Shown here: piece by piece, positions 9,446 through 17,417 of the stretch
How the letters are laid out: each line of letters opens with the position of its first letter
How positions within the stretch are numbered: position 1 is the first letter of the stretch
Assembly: GCA_027487835.1 (NCBI GenBank)
Contig: JAIYCU010000019.1
Location: forward strand, 89,395-153,394
Direction: 5' to 3'
Origin: Bacteroidota bacterium
GTDB lineage: Bacteria; Bacteroidota; Bacteroidia; UKL13-3
DNA: 64,000 nt
Made by a program: the position numbers and the translations under genes
Notes under the pieces: generated by a model
Seen by the model: the letters and a program-made list of their open reading frames with translations, nothing else
Databases searched by the model: none
Told to the model about the DNA's origin: nothing

Positions 9446-10411
9446 TTAATCGAATGATTGGCCCTCTCTTGCTGCTAACTCGCGAATAGCTTGGTACTCA
9501 GATTCGGTTAAGTCGTTAAAGAAGTAATTAATTGGATTGATTTTCCTGTCTCCTTTGATTACTTCATAATGCACATGGGGGGCGGTGGAGGTTCCGGTTG
9601 AACCCACATAGCCAATTAATTCGCCTCGTTTTACTTTTTTGCCTGTTTGCACAGACATTTTACTCATGTGTGCATACAAGGATGAATAGCCAAAGCCGTG
9701 GTAAATGACCACATGATTGCCATATCCGCTGCCATTTTCGGCCGTTCTGATAGTGCCATTTCCAGTGGCATAAATGGGAGTGCCTTTTGGTGCCGTGAAA
9801 TCCATACCTGAATGAAATTTATGTGTTTTGAAAATAGGATGAATTCGATAGCCGTAGCCCGATGCCATGCGTGTAAGGTCTTTATTACTGATGGGTTGAA
9901 TGGCAGGAATCGAGGCAAGAAACTCTGTTTTATTTTTGGCCAACTCTGATAGTTCATCAAAAGATTTTCCTTGAATGTCTACCAAGTAAGTAAGCTCATC
10001 AATCTTTTTTTGCAGGTTAATAATTTCTGCCGCATTGTTTAGTCCTTCCAAATCTCTGTATTTATCTGAAAGCTTAGCGTCGCTTAATTGCTCAATTTCC
10101 ATTGGCTCCGCCTCAAAGATGGCTCGGTAAATATTTTTATCTCGCTCTTGCAGGTTGATAATAGATTTATTGAGTTGAACCACCTTTTGATTTAGAATTT
10201 TAAGTTGGTATTTGTATTGGTCGTTTTCCCGCTTTAATACCCGCTCTTTTGGCGAGTCTAAAAAGGTGTACGCCACAAAAACCATGATACCGCCTGCCAC
10301 AGCAGAAGCCGATAAGAAACCGAATACCCTGAGCACAATGCTCCAGATATTGGTTCCCACCTTTTCAAAGTCGAGCTTATGCGGGTTATAAAAGTATTTT
10401 ATTTTTGCCAA
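9446..10411 (-). CDS. M23-family membrane-anchored murein endopeptidase
   Basis: Cell-wall hydrolase of the LytM/M23 zinc family (321 aa), which cuts peptide cross-links in peptidoglycan. One membrane anchor lies at about residues 24-51 (IWSIVLRVFGFLSASAVAG). A coiled coil follows (about 55-160, with KILNQKVVQLNKSIINLQ), which should hold the catalytic domain away from the membrane. The C-terminal M23 domain has the zinc motif HSGMD (HxxxD), the core SSLYAHM and the second motif HVHYEV (HxH), so all metal ligands are present. It heads the operon with MerR, gldC and the cupin and is divergent from alaS. Anchored coiled-coil M23 proteins of this type serve growth or division, partly by activating other hydrolases. 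Confidence 0.93.
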   Translation of the reverse strand: MAKIKYFYNPHKLDFEKVGTNIWSIVLRVFGFLSASAVAGGIMVFVAYTFLDSPKERVLKRENDQYKYQLKILNQKVVQLNKSIINLQERDKNIYRAIFEAEPMEIEQLSDAKLSDKYRDLEGLNNAAEIINLQKKIDELTYLVDIQGKSFDELSELAKNKTEFLASIPAIQPISNKDLTRMASGYGYRIHPIFKTHKFHSGMDFTAPKGTPIYATGNGTIRTAENGSGYGNHVVIYHGFGYSSLYAHMSKMSVQTGKKVKRGELIGYVGSTGTSTAPHVHYEVIKGDRKINPINYFFNDLTESEYQAIRELAAREGQSFD

Positions 10412-10495
10412 GTTTTTGCTTTTTCGGTTTCTATAAAATCCCCTTCTTTGTAAGGATTTTTAGTCTCCTATTATAGATAAAGGTGGACGAAGATA

Positions 10496-10525
10496 ATTGT
10501 TTAACCGCAAAACTTAATAGTTTTG
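10496..10525 (+). promoter_or_regulatory. Putative alaS promoter with overlapping 20-bp palindrome
   Basis: Bacteroidota-type elements: TTG (10497-10499), 18 bases, TAGTTTTG (10518-10525), 14 bases before the alaS ATG. The -7 box is one arm of a perfect inverted repeat, GCAAAACT-TAAT-AGTTTTGC (10507-10526). On the minus strand this offers a -7-like TAAGTTTTG facing the M23 operon. Confidence 0.6.
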
Positions 10526-10539
10526 CCATAAGTGTTTGA

Positions 10540-13146
10540 ATGTCAAAAATGAAATCGAGCGAAGTACGTCAACAGTTTTTAGATTTTTTTGCCTCTAAGG
10601 GTCATCAGATCGTTAAATCTGCACCCATTGTTGTTAAAAATGATCCAACCCTAATGTTCACCAATGCCGGGATGAACCAATTTAAAGATTGGTTTTTAGG
10701 CAATGAAACGCCCAAATATAAACGCGTAGCCGATACCCAAAAATGTTTAAGGGTAAGTGGCAAGCACAATGATTTGGAAGAAGTAGGGGTAGATACCTAT
10801 CACCATACCATGTTTGAAATGCTTGGCAATTGGAGTTTTGGCGATTATTTTAAAAAGGAAGCCATTGAATGGGCTTGGGAATTACTAACCAAAGTATATG
10901 GTTTGCCAGCAGATAGATTATATGTTACCGTTTTTGAAGGCGATACAAAAGAAAATTTGGCATTCGACCAAGAAGCGTATGACAATTGGCTTTTATGGAT
11001 AGCCAAAGACCGCATCCTAAATGGAAACAAAAAAGATAATTTCTGGGAAATGGGTGATACGGGTCCTTGTGGGCCGTGTACAGAAATTCATATCGACTTG
11101 CGCCCTGAGGCAGAGCGTGCCCAAGTGCCTGGCAGTTCTTTGGTAAACAACGACCATCCACAAGTGATCGAAATATGGAACAATGTGTTTATGGAATTTA
11201 ACCGTAAAGCAGATGGTTCCCTAGAAAAATTACCTGCGCAGCACGTAGATACTGGAATGGGCTTCGAGCGCTTGTGCCGCGCCATAGAAGCCAAACAAAG
11301 CAATTATGATACGGATGTTTTCGTTCCTTATATTAAGTTTTTAGAAGAAGCCTCTGGCATTGTCTATGGCAGCGCAGAGAAAACAGATATTGCCATGCGG
11401 GTGCTTGCGGATCATATTCGCACCATCACCTTTGCCATTTTAGATGGTCAATTGCCTTCCAACAATGGCGCAGGTTATGTAATCAGACGTATTTTACGCA
11501 GAGCCGTTCGCTATTATTATAGCTTCCTAAACAAACGTGAGCCACTCTTACATCAAATGGTTGCCTTGGTGGGCAATGCCTTTGCTGATATTTTCCCCGA
11601 GGTAAAAGAGAAAAAATCTTTCATCGAAACCGTCATTAAAGAAGAAGAGATGGCTTTCTTAAGAACACTCGAAAATGGGATTAAAAGAATTGAAAGACAT
11701 CCCGGTGACATCAATGGCGAAGTGGCGTTTGAATTGTTTGATACCTATGGATTCCCAATTGATTTAACCCAATTAATTGCCAGAGAGCAAGGATTTTCTG
11801 TTGACTTAGCTGGTTTTGAAAAGAATTTGCAATTGCAAAAAGAACGTTCAAGAAAGGCTACTACTTTAGAAACTGAAGATTGGGTAGTGTTAGAAGAAAA
11901 CGACCAGTTGAAGTTTATTGGGTACGATCAATTGCAAGCCGAGGTGCGCATTACCCGCTACAGAAAAGTTAAAGCCAAAGGCAAAGAACAATTCCAATTA
12001 GTATTGAACCAAACCCCATTTTATGGTGAGAGCGGCGGACAAGTTGGCGACATTGGTAGTCTTGAAAGTATCAATGAAAAAATAGAAATCTTAGATACCC
12101 AAAAAGAGAATAACCTCATTGTACATATTGCGGCAAGGTTGCCAGAAAATCCTGCTGCTGTATTTGTGGCAAAGGTGAATGCAGCTAAACGCCAACTTAC
12201 CAGTGCCAATCACTCGGCCACGCATTTATTGCATGCCGCCTTAAGAGAAGTTTTAGGTACCCATGTAGAGCAAAAAGGTTCATTGGTAAACAGTGACTAT
12301 TTGCGTTTCGACTTCTCTCATTTCAAGGCCATGAGCGAAACAGAACTAGAGCAAGTGAGCATACGTGTAAATGAAAAAATTAGAGAAAACATTGCCTTAG
12401 ATGAACGCAGAGACGTGCCAATTGAAGAAGCAAAATCACTTGGTGCCATGGCTTTGTTTGGCGAAAAATACGGAGATAAGGTACGTGTGATTACATTTGA
12501 CCCAAGTTACAGTGTAGAACTTTGTGGAGGCACGCATGTGCAAGCTACAGGCCAAATTGGAATGTTTAGCTTTAGCGCAGAATCTGCCGTAGCAGCGGGA
12601 GTAAGGCGTATAGAAGCCATTACTTCGGTGGCTGCAGAAAACCAAAGTAGGGAAGAGAAGCAGGTGCTTGCAGAACTTAAAGACTTGCTAAAAAGCAAAG
12701 ACCTTAAGAAGTCTATAGAAACCTTAATGGCAGAAAAGGCAGAATTGCAGAAGAAATTAGAACTTTTAGAGTCGGAAAAAACACAAGCCTTAAAGCTGCT
12801 GTTAAAAGACAAAGTTGTGCAGCAAGGCGACCTACATTTCTTGATTGAGGAGGTTGAAATTTCAAATGCAGAACAATTAAAGAACTTATCTTTCCAATTG
12901 CGCCAAGAGATTCCAAACTTAGTTTGTATTTTAGGTTGCGGTTTGAACCAAAAGCCTTTATTAAGTATAATTTTAGCAGACGAGTTGGTTCAAACCAAAC
13001 AATTGAATGCGGGTAATTTGGTAAAGCAATTGGCCAAGCACATACAGGGCGGTGGCGGCGGTCAGCCCTTTTATGCTACAGCTGGTGGTAATAAGATGGA
13101 TGGCTTAAAGGCAGCTTTGGAAGAAGCGAGAGAAATGTTTAAATAA
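10540..13146 (+). CDS. alaS: Alanyl-tRNA synthetase
   Basis: Charges tRNA-Ala in the cytosol. Full length (868 aa, close to the usual ~870). The class II catalytic domain opens with SEVRQQFLDFFASKGH and includes FTNAGMNQFKDWFLG. The editing domain has both zinc motifs: HSATH (His558, His562) and CGGTH (Cys662, His666). The C-Ala tail ends with the expected glycine-rich segment (IQGGGGGQ). ATG at 10540 gives the standard N-terminus and lies 14 bases behind a good -7 box. It is divergent from the M23 operon. The distal part carries two copies of the GGTTYRAACC word only 47 bp apart. Confidence 0.98.
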   Translation: MSKMKSSEVRQQFLDFFASKGHQIVKSAPIVVKNDPTLMFTNAGMNQFKDWFLGNETPKYKRVADTQKCLRVSGKHNDLEEVGVDTYHHTMFEMLGNWSFGDYFKKEAIEWAWELLTKVYGLPADRLYVTVFEGDTKENLAFDQEAYDNWLLWIAKDRILNGNKKDNFWEMGDTGPCGPCTEIHIDLRPEAERAQVPGSSLVNNDHPQVIEIWNNVFMEFNRKADGSLEKLPAQHVDTGMGFERLCRAIEAKQSNYDTDVFVPYIKFLEEASGIVYGSAEKTDIAMRVLADHIRTITFAILDGQLPSNNGAGYVIRRILRRAVRYYYSFLNKREPLLHQMVALVGNAFADIFPEVKEKKSFIETVIKEEEMAFLRTLENGIKRIERHPGDINGEVAFELFDTYGFPIDLTQLIAREQGFSVDLAGFEKNLQLQKERSRKATTLETEDWVVLEENDQLKFIGYDQLQAEVRITRYRKVKAKGKEQFQLVLNQTPFYGESGGQVGDIGSLESINEKIEILDTQKENNLIVHIAARLPENPAAVFVAKVNAAKRQLTSANHSATHLLHAALREVLGTHVEQKGSLVNSDYLRFDFSHFKAMSETELEQVSIRVNEKIRENIALDERRDVPIEEAKSLGAMALFGEKYGDKVRVITFDPSYSVELCGGTHVQATGQIGMFSFSAESAVAAGVRRIEAITSVAAENQSREEKQVLAELKDLLKSKDLKKSIETLMAEKAELQKKLELLESEKTQALKLLLKDKVVQQGDLHFLIEEVEISNAEQLKNLSFQLRQEIPNLVCILGCGLNQKPLLSIILADELVQTKQLNAGNLVKQLAKHIQGGGGGQPFYATAGGNKMDGLKAALEEAREMFK
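12940..12949 (+). repeat. GGTTYRAACC dispersed motif, copy 2
   Basis: GGTTTGAACC in alaS, encoding GLNQ; followed by AAAAG. Confidence 0.85.
12987..12996 (-). repeat. GGTTYRAACC dispersed motif, copy 3
   Basis: GGTTCAAACC on the plus strand, opposite in orientation to copy 2, in alaS; encodes VQT. Confidence 0.85.
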
Positions 13147-13562
13147 GTAATAAATAGAAATTGTTTTAATTGTATGTGGCACCTCAACTAATTTAACTGG
13201 AGGCTGAGTAAGTATAGTTTCTGACAGAACCAGGTTTTATATTGGGGTATAAGTGGGGGGTGTTCTAGACTTAACTAGCTTTACTTTACAATATAATTGG
13301 TGGTGTATTGTATTAAATAAGTTATGTCTTGTACCTTAACTGGGTTGTGTGTAAAACATAACTGTTCTGTTTTAGGCTAAATGGATTGTATATGAACTTA
13401 AACCGAGTTTAGGTTTAGCACTAAACTGCCTATGGTGAATACATAAATAGTTTAGTTCTTTTACACAACTAGTTTAATGTTTTTATGAATGGTTTGTGTT
13501 GTGGGGTGAAAAAGTCATTGCAAACCTTTAATTTTGGGTCGAACCTAAAATAATTAATTAAC
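13147..13562. other. 416-bp gene-free region downstream of alaS
   Basis: No convincing reading frame, RNA or strong hairpin. It holds loosely recurring AACT-rich words (AACTAATTTAACTGG, TTAACTAGC, TTAACTGGG, AACTAGTTTAA) and, at 13536-13546, a degenerate relative of the dispersed motif (GGGTCGAACCT). It could be decayed sequence or a long untranslated leader for the next lipoprotein gene. Confidence 0.5.
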
Positions 13563-14276
13563 ATGAAACAAACCCTATTTTTTGCCTTGGCAATTAGCTT
13601 ACTTTTTAGCTGTAAAAAAGAAACCATTGAAGTTCGGTATATTCCAGAGAACATTTGTTTGGTAGATTCTGTTTATACGGATAATGGATATCAGGCCTTT
13701 TTTTATAATTCGAATAATAGATTGGAGAAGGCCATTTCAAAGGATGGCGACCAAACCTTTGTTCAAAACATAGTTTATACAGGCAATTTGGTAACCATTT
13801 CAGTTGAGGGCCAAGATGGACAACAATCAGTTTGGTTAAATTCTTTTGGGTATTGTGATAGCATAATATCAGAATTTGCTGGAGGAGAAATTATTTTTCG
13901 CTTTAAATACAATGCCAAACAGCAAGTAATAGAGCGTCATATCTATGGAGATTTGGGCACATTTGTGTTAGATCAAAAGAATTATTTTGAATATATTAAT
14001 GGCAATAATTCAAGGGAGTATACAATCAATGATGGCGATACATCCTTTACCGATTATGTTTATGATTTAACGAAGGAAAATTCTTTACAAAGGCATGAAA
14101 CTCTCTTGCAATTTCTACCAGCCAATAATAATATACTTACAAAGATTATCTATCCAGATGGCACAGAGGATGCTTTGACGTATGTTTATGATGCAAGTAA
14201 TAAGGTAACAAAGCGCACCATTGAAGAGGAGGATGGAACGCTTACCACAGAGCAGTTTATTTGGATTTGTAAATAA
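13563..14276 (+). CDS. Lipoprotein with degenerate YD-like repeats (paralogue of 16586-17302)
   Basis: A 237-aa exported lipoprotein: signal peptide with lipobox LLFSC, Cys17 followed by KKE. The body is rich in Tyr/Asn/Asp beta-hairpin motifs resembling degenerate YD/RHS repeats (YNSNNRLEKAI, YNAKQQVIERH, YDASNKVTKRTI) and ends FIWICK. The protein at 16586-17302 shares layout and motifs (YDDLNRLTKSM, YNELNQYVEKI, FFWKC), so I read the two as paralogues. Bacteroidota encode many such lipoproteins in variable copy number; function is unknown. Surface or periplasmic exposure is likely from the lipobox. No promoter box is certain upstream. Confidence 0.75.
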   Translation: MKQTLFFALAISLLFSCKKETIEVRYIPENICLVDSVYTDNGYQAFFYNSNNRLEKAISKDGDQTFVQNIVYTGNLVTISVEGQDGQQSVWLNSFGYCDSIISEFAGGEIIFRFKYNAKQQVIERHIYGDLGTFVLDQKNYFEYINGNNSREYTINDGDTSFTDYVYDLTKENSLQRHETLLQFLPANNNILTKIIYPDGTEDALTYVYDASNKVTKRTIEEEDGTLTTEQFIWICK

Positions 14277-14472
14277 ATTCATTATTTATAATCAAACACA
14301 ATCCATTTGAGTTCTTTTAATTGTTAAATTTGGGAGGAGTTGATTCAAAATGGGACGAACTATTGATTTGAATTAGCTAGCAGTTTATTATAAATAGCTA
14401 AAAATCAGTCGTTAAATCGGTATTTTGATTTTTGGAAGTGGTTTTGCCGTTTAAAAGCAAAAACACCAACAA

Positions 14473-14892
14473 ATGAAAATCAAAAATCTATTTTACGTAC
14501 TATTACTTCTTACAATAGTATCGTGCAAAAAAGAGTATGTAGAATTACCAGAAGTAACTAGTCCAAATGAAAAAGCAACTAGTTTTAGAGAATTAAATAC
14601 CCAAGAAAATTTCGATTGGGCTACGCAAAAAAATGTAGCAATAAGTGTTCAAGGCTTAAAAACGCAGGTGCCAATTAACCGTACGATTAAGGTGAGCAGT
14701 GTGGATGGAAATACCACTTATTATACTGGATTGTACTTAATGGAAACTAGCAATGTATTAGCAATAAAAGTTCCTTCACCTGTTACCGAGGTAAAAGTAA
14801 CTTACGGTAGTATTGAAAAAATTGTTAAAATTGCTGCAAATAAAGCCAACTTCAGTTTTATGCCGGATGTGGTGGAGATACCTGCCCAATAA
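14473..14892 (+). CDS. Small lipoprotein paired with a LruC-domain protein
   Basis: A 139-aa lipoprotein; lipobox TIVSC places the acylated cysteine at residue 18. After a short linker comes the segment FDWATQKNVAISVQGL, like the short domain found at the N-terminus of many LruC/DUF4842 proteins, then one beta-sandwich-like region. The next gene, a LruC-domain protein, begins 34 bp later without that segment. The pair therefore looks like one ancestral LruC protein split into a lipid-anchored piece and a secreted piece; this is inference from domain order. No enzymatic motif is visible. Confidence 0.7.
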   Translation: MKIKNLFYVLLLLTIVSCKKEYVELPEVTSPNEKATSFRELNTQENFDWATQKNVAISVQGLKTQVPINRTIKVSSVDGNTTYYTGLYLMETSNVLAIKVPSPVTEVKVTYGSIEKIVKIAANKANFSFMPDVVEIPAQ

Positions 14893-14926
14893 TTTTATTT
14901 GAACACAAGCTTAAAAATAGTCTATC

Positions 14927-16447
14927 ATGAAATTTATTAAAATAATTTTGACCTTCTTGATTGTTTCAAGTTCGGTTATAGTAGAAGCGCAAACAGTTTC
15001 TACAGATTGTGAAACGGCAGCTCCGCTTGCACCTAGAAGACCAGAAAATTGTCAAGCTTTTGACATTGCAAATTGTTGGGCTTTTGGTGCGGTTACCTAT
15101 ACAACAAACGCTACCCAAAGAATTACTGGCACGATGTCTATGCGCTCTAATTCACCTACAAATTTAGATCCTAGCGCTTGTTGGGTTAAATCTCCTTGGC
15201 TTAAACCAGGTACTGGTAATATTACTTTCAAGATTAAGTTTGAAGCGGCTGCTGCAGCAACCATAAGAAGAGTAATTTTATCTTACTGTCCTTATAATGC
15301 TAGCAGTATTACTGCGCATAAAGAAGGAACAATGGTATTGTTCGACTCTATTAGCTATGCACCTAATCTTCCATTAACTGCACAAAGTTTATCGTTTGCA
15401 GTGCCTTCTGCAATTGCTAACTCGGGTCAACCTTATAAAATAAGAATTTCCTTTGTAGGTTCAGGTGGCACCACTCGTTATAACATGGATGATTTTGTGA
15501 TTCCTGGTACTTATTGGGCAGATCCTTCAAACAGTTGTTTGCCTTTACCTGTTATCCAAGATGCGGATGCAGACGGAGTGGCTGATGCAGAGGATGCTTA
15601 TCCTAATGATGCATCAAGAGCCTATAATAACTGGTATCCTGCTGCAGGAAAAGGTACCTTGATGTATGAAGATTTATGGCCTTCTATGGGAGATTATGAT
15701 TTTAATGATTATGTATGTTCTTACCGCTATAACTTGGTTACTAATGCAAGTAACAAAGTGGTAGAAATGAAATTAAATATTACTTCTAGAGCAATTGGAG
15801 CAAGTAATAGAAATGGTTTTGCTTTTCAATTGGATAATTTGGATCCTAGCAAAATATTAACGGTTAGCGGAACTTCAACAAACGGGGCTGAATGGGTTTC
15901 AAATGCTGCAAATGGTACAGAAAACGGACAAACCTATGCCAATGTTATTATATTTGATGATGCCTTTAAAATGCTTCCATCCCCAGGTGGCAGTGGGGTA
16001 AATGTAGATTTAAACAATCCTTATGTGACGCCTACAGAAATGAATCTTACGATTTCATTTACCACTGCAGGTGCAGCTGCAATTGGTTTAAGTGATATCA
16101 GTTTTAATCCTTATATTATTATAAACCAAGAAAGAGGTCGCGAGGTGCATTTGCCAAACTTTGCGCCAAGTGCCAAAGCAAACCAAGCTTTGTTTGGAAC
16201 TGAGGATGATGATAGCAGCAAAGGCTTAGGAAAAATGGTTTCATTAAAATATTATAAAACCAAAAATAATCTTCCATGGGCCTTATCTGTAGAAGGTGAA
16301 GTTCCTTATCCAACAGAAAAAACAGATATCCTTGGTGCTTATTTGCATTTGGCCGAATGGGCAGAAAGCAATGGAACAGTTTATACTAATTGGTTTACCA
16401 GTGAAGAAGGTAACCGAAACAATACCAAGCTATATATTCAACCTTAG
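14927..16447 (+). CDS. LruC-domain (DUF4842-like) secreted protein
   Basis: Secreted protein of 506 aa with a signal peptide cleaved near VEAQ (residue 22). Residues ~30-200 form a beta-rich, cysteine-containing domain ending in YNMDDFVIPG, like a carbohydrate-binding or adhesion jelly roll. A DADADGVADAEDAYPND stretch near 210 resembles a thrombospondin type 3 calcium-binding linker. The LruC domain covers the rest, with DLWPSMGDYDFNDYV, NGFAFQLDN, REVHLPNFAPS and NLPWALSV followed by a conserved YPTEK. LruC is named after a Leptospira surface lipoprotein; it is common in Bacteroidota surface proteins with no settled biochemical role. There is no T9SS tail. A strong terminator follows at 16483. 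Confidence 0.85.
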   Translation: MKFIKIILTFLIVSSSVIVEAQTVSTDCETAAPLAPRRPENCQAFDIANCWAFGAVTYTTNATQRITGTMSMRSNSPTNLDPSACWVKSPWLKPGTGNITFKIKFEAAAAATIRRVILSYCPYNASSITAHKEGTMVLFDSISYAPNLPLTAQSLSFAVPSAIANSGQPYKIRISFVGSGGTTRYNMDDFVIPGTYWADPSNSCLPLPVIQDADADGVADAEDAYPNDASRAYNNWYPAAGKGTLMYEDLWPSMGDYDFNDYVCSYRYNLVTNASNKVVEMKLNITSRAIGASNRNGFAFQLDNLDPSKILTVSGTSTNGAEWVSNAANGTENGQTYANVIIFDDAFKMLPSPGGSGVNVDLNNPYVTPTEMNLTISFTTAGAAAIGLSDISFNPYIIINQERGREVHLPNFAPSAKANQALFGTEDDDSSKGLGKMVSLKYYKTKNNLPWALSVEGEVPYPTEKTDILGAYLHLAEWAESNGTVYTNWFTSEEGNRNNTKLYIQP

Positions 16448-16482
16448 TTATTTAAATTGATATTTGGATCAAACCGAAATAT

Positions 16483-16531
16483 AAAAAGGCTGAGCTAACA
16501 AATGATGTTGGCTCAGCCTTTTGAGTTTTAG
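16483..16531. terminator. Rho-independent terminator, copy A of a duplicated 49-bp element
   Basis: The stem GGCTGAGCTAACA pairs with TGTTGGCTCAGCC around a short AATGA loop, flanked by A- and T-runs, so it can work on both strands. Identical over 49 bp to 17360-17408. Confidence 0.9.
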
Positions 16532-16585
16532 TTATTCATTACAATCTTTTTTTTGTATGTTAGATTTTCGGAAATTAATCCTACA

Positions 16586-17302
16586 ATGAAACTTAACTAT
16601 ATCCTTATTTTATCTTTATTGGTGTTTTTTTCCTGCAAAAGGGAGGGCGATCAGCCTGGGAAACCTAAACCCTATCGCTATTGTTTAATTGATTCAACTG
16701 CTTCGGGTGATCTTTTTCAAAAATTAATTTATGACGATTTAAATCGGCTTACTAAAAGTATGGGGTATAGGGGGGATGATACGATAATACAAATCCTTCT
16801 TTATGAAAAGGATAAAATCATACTTAGTCGTTTCTTTAATAATAAGACAGTAGGAAGTTTTACCGCCTTATTAAATAAAGCGGGATTTTGTGATAGTTTG
16901 ATCATAGACTTTAATCCAGGTTTTGTTTATGAAAAGTATCGGTACAATGAACTAAATCAATATGTAGAAAAAATAACCTATTATGATTTAGATAGCCTAA
17001 AAAAAACAGATACACTTTTATATGAGTGGAAGGATGGAAACCTCATCTATGAAATTTCACTATCGAAAATTTCTAGAACCCATTATTATGACCTAAGTAA
17101 AAAAAACTCTACTTCTGATTTGGAGACAACTTTATTCTTTTTACCAAGCAGTAAAAATCTTATTACTAAAACAAGAATTGGTAAACAAGATTCTACTTTA
17201 TATCAATACAAATTTGATGAGTACAATAAAGTGATTCAAAGACGTGAAATTTATAATTTATCAAGTTCAGAGATTAACTTCTTTTGGAAATGTTCCTATT
17301 GA
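16586..17302 (+). CDS. Lipoprotein with degenerate YD-like repeats (paralogue of 13563-14276)
   Basis: About 238 aa from the ATG at 16586; this start puts the lipobox VFFSC at the right distance, whereas an in-frame ATG at 16553 would add eleven residues before the signal peptide. Motifs YDDLNRLTKSM, FCDSLIIDF, YNELNQYVEKI and the C-terminal FFWKC match the 13563 lipoprotein in order and spacing. The gene is bracketed by two identical 49-bp terminators, which suggests that this segment arose by a local duplication. Exported and lipid-anchored; function unknown. Confidence 0.75.
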   Translation: MKLNYILILSLLVFFSCKREGDQPGKPKPYRYCLIDSTASGDLFQKLIYDDLNRLTKSMGYRGDDTIIQILLYEKDKIILSRFFNNKTVGSFTALLNKAGFCDSLIIDFNPGFVYEKYRYNELNQYVEKITYYDLDSLKKTDTLLYEWKDGNLIYEISLSKISRTHYYDLSKKNSTSDLETTLFFLPSSKNLITKTRIGKQDSTLYQYKFDEYNKVIQRREIYNLSSSEINFFWKCSY

Positions 17303-17359
17303 AAATTCTATTTTTTAAATGTTCTAGGTTAAAAGAATCAATAGGGTCAATCCCTAACA

Positions 17360-17408
17360 AAAAAGGCTGAGCTAACAAATGATGTTGGCTCAGCCTTTTG
17401 AGTTTTAG
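17360..17408. terminator. Rho-independent terminator, copy B of a duplicated 49-bp element
   Basis: Same 49 bases as 16483-16531. It lies between the convergent lipoprotein and PspC genes, where a bidirectional terminator is expected; its right arm ends 10 bp before the PspC stop. Confidence 0.9.
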
Positions 17409-17417
17409 CGGTAAATG

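Noticed and set aside
10435..10460. Hairpin AAAATCC...GGATTTT before the M23 operon
   Set aside because: Only a 7-bp A/T-rich stem in a divergent promoter region with no partner function; too weak to annotate.
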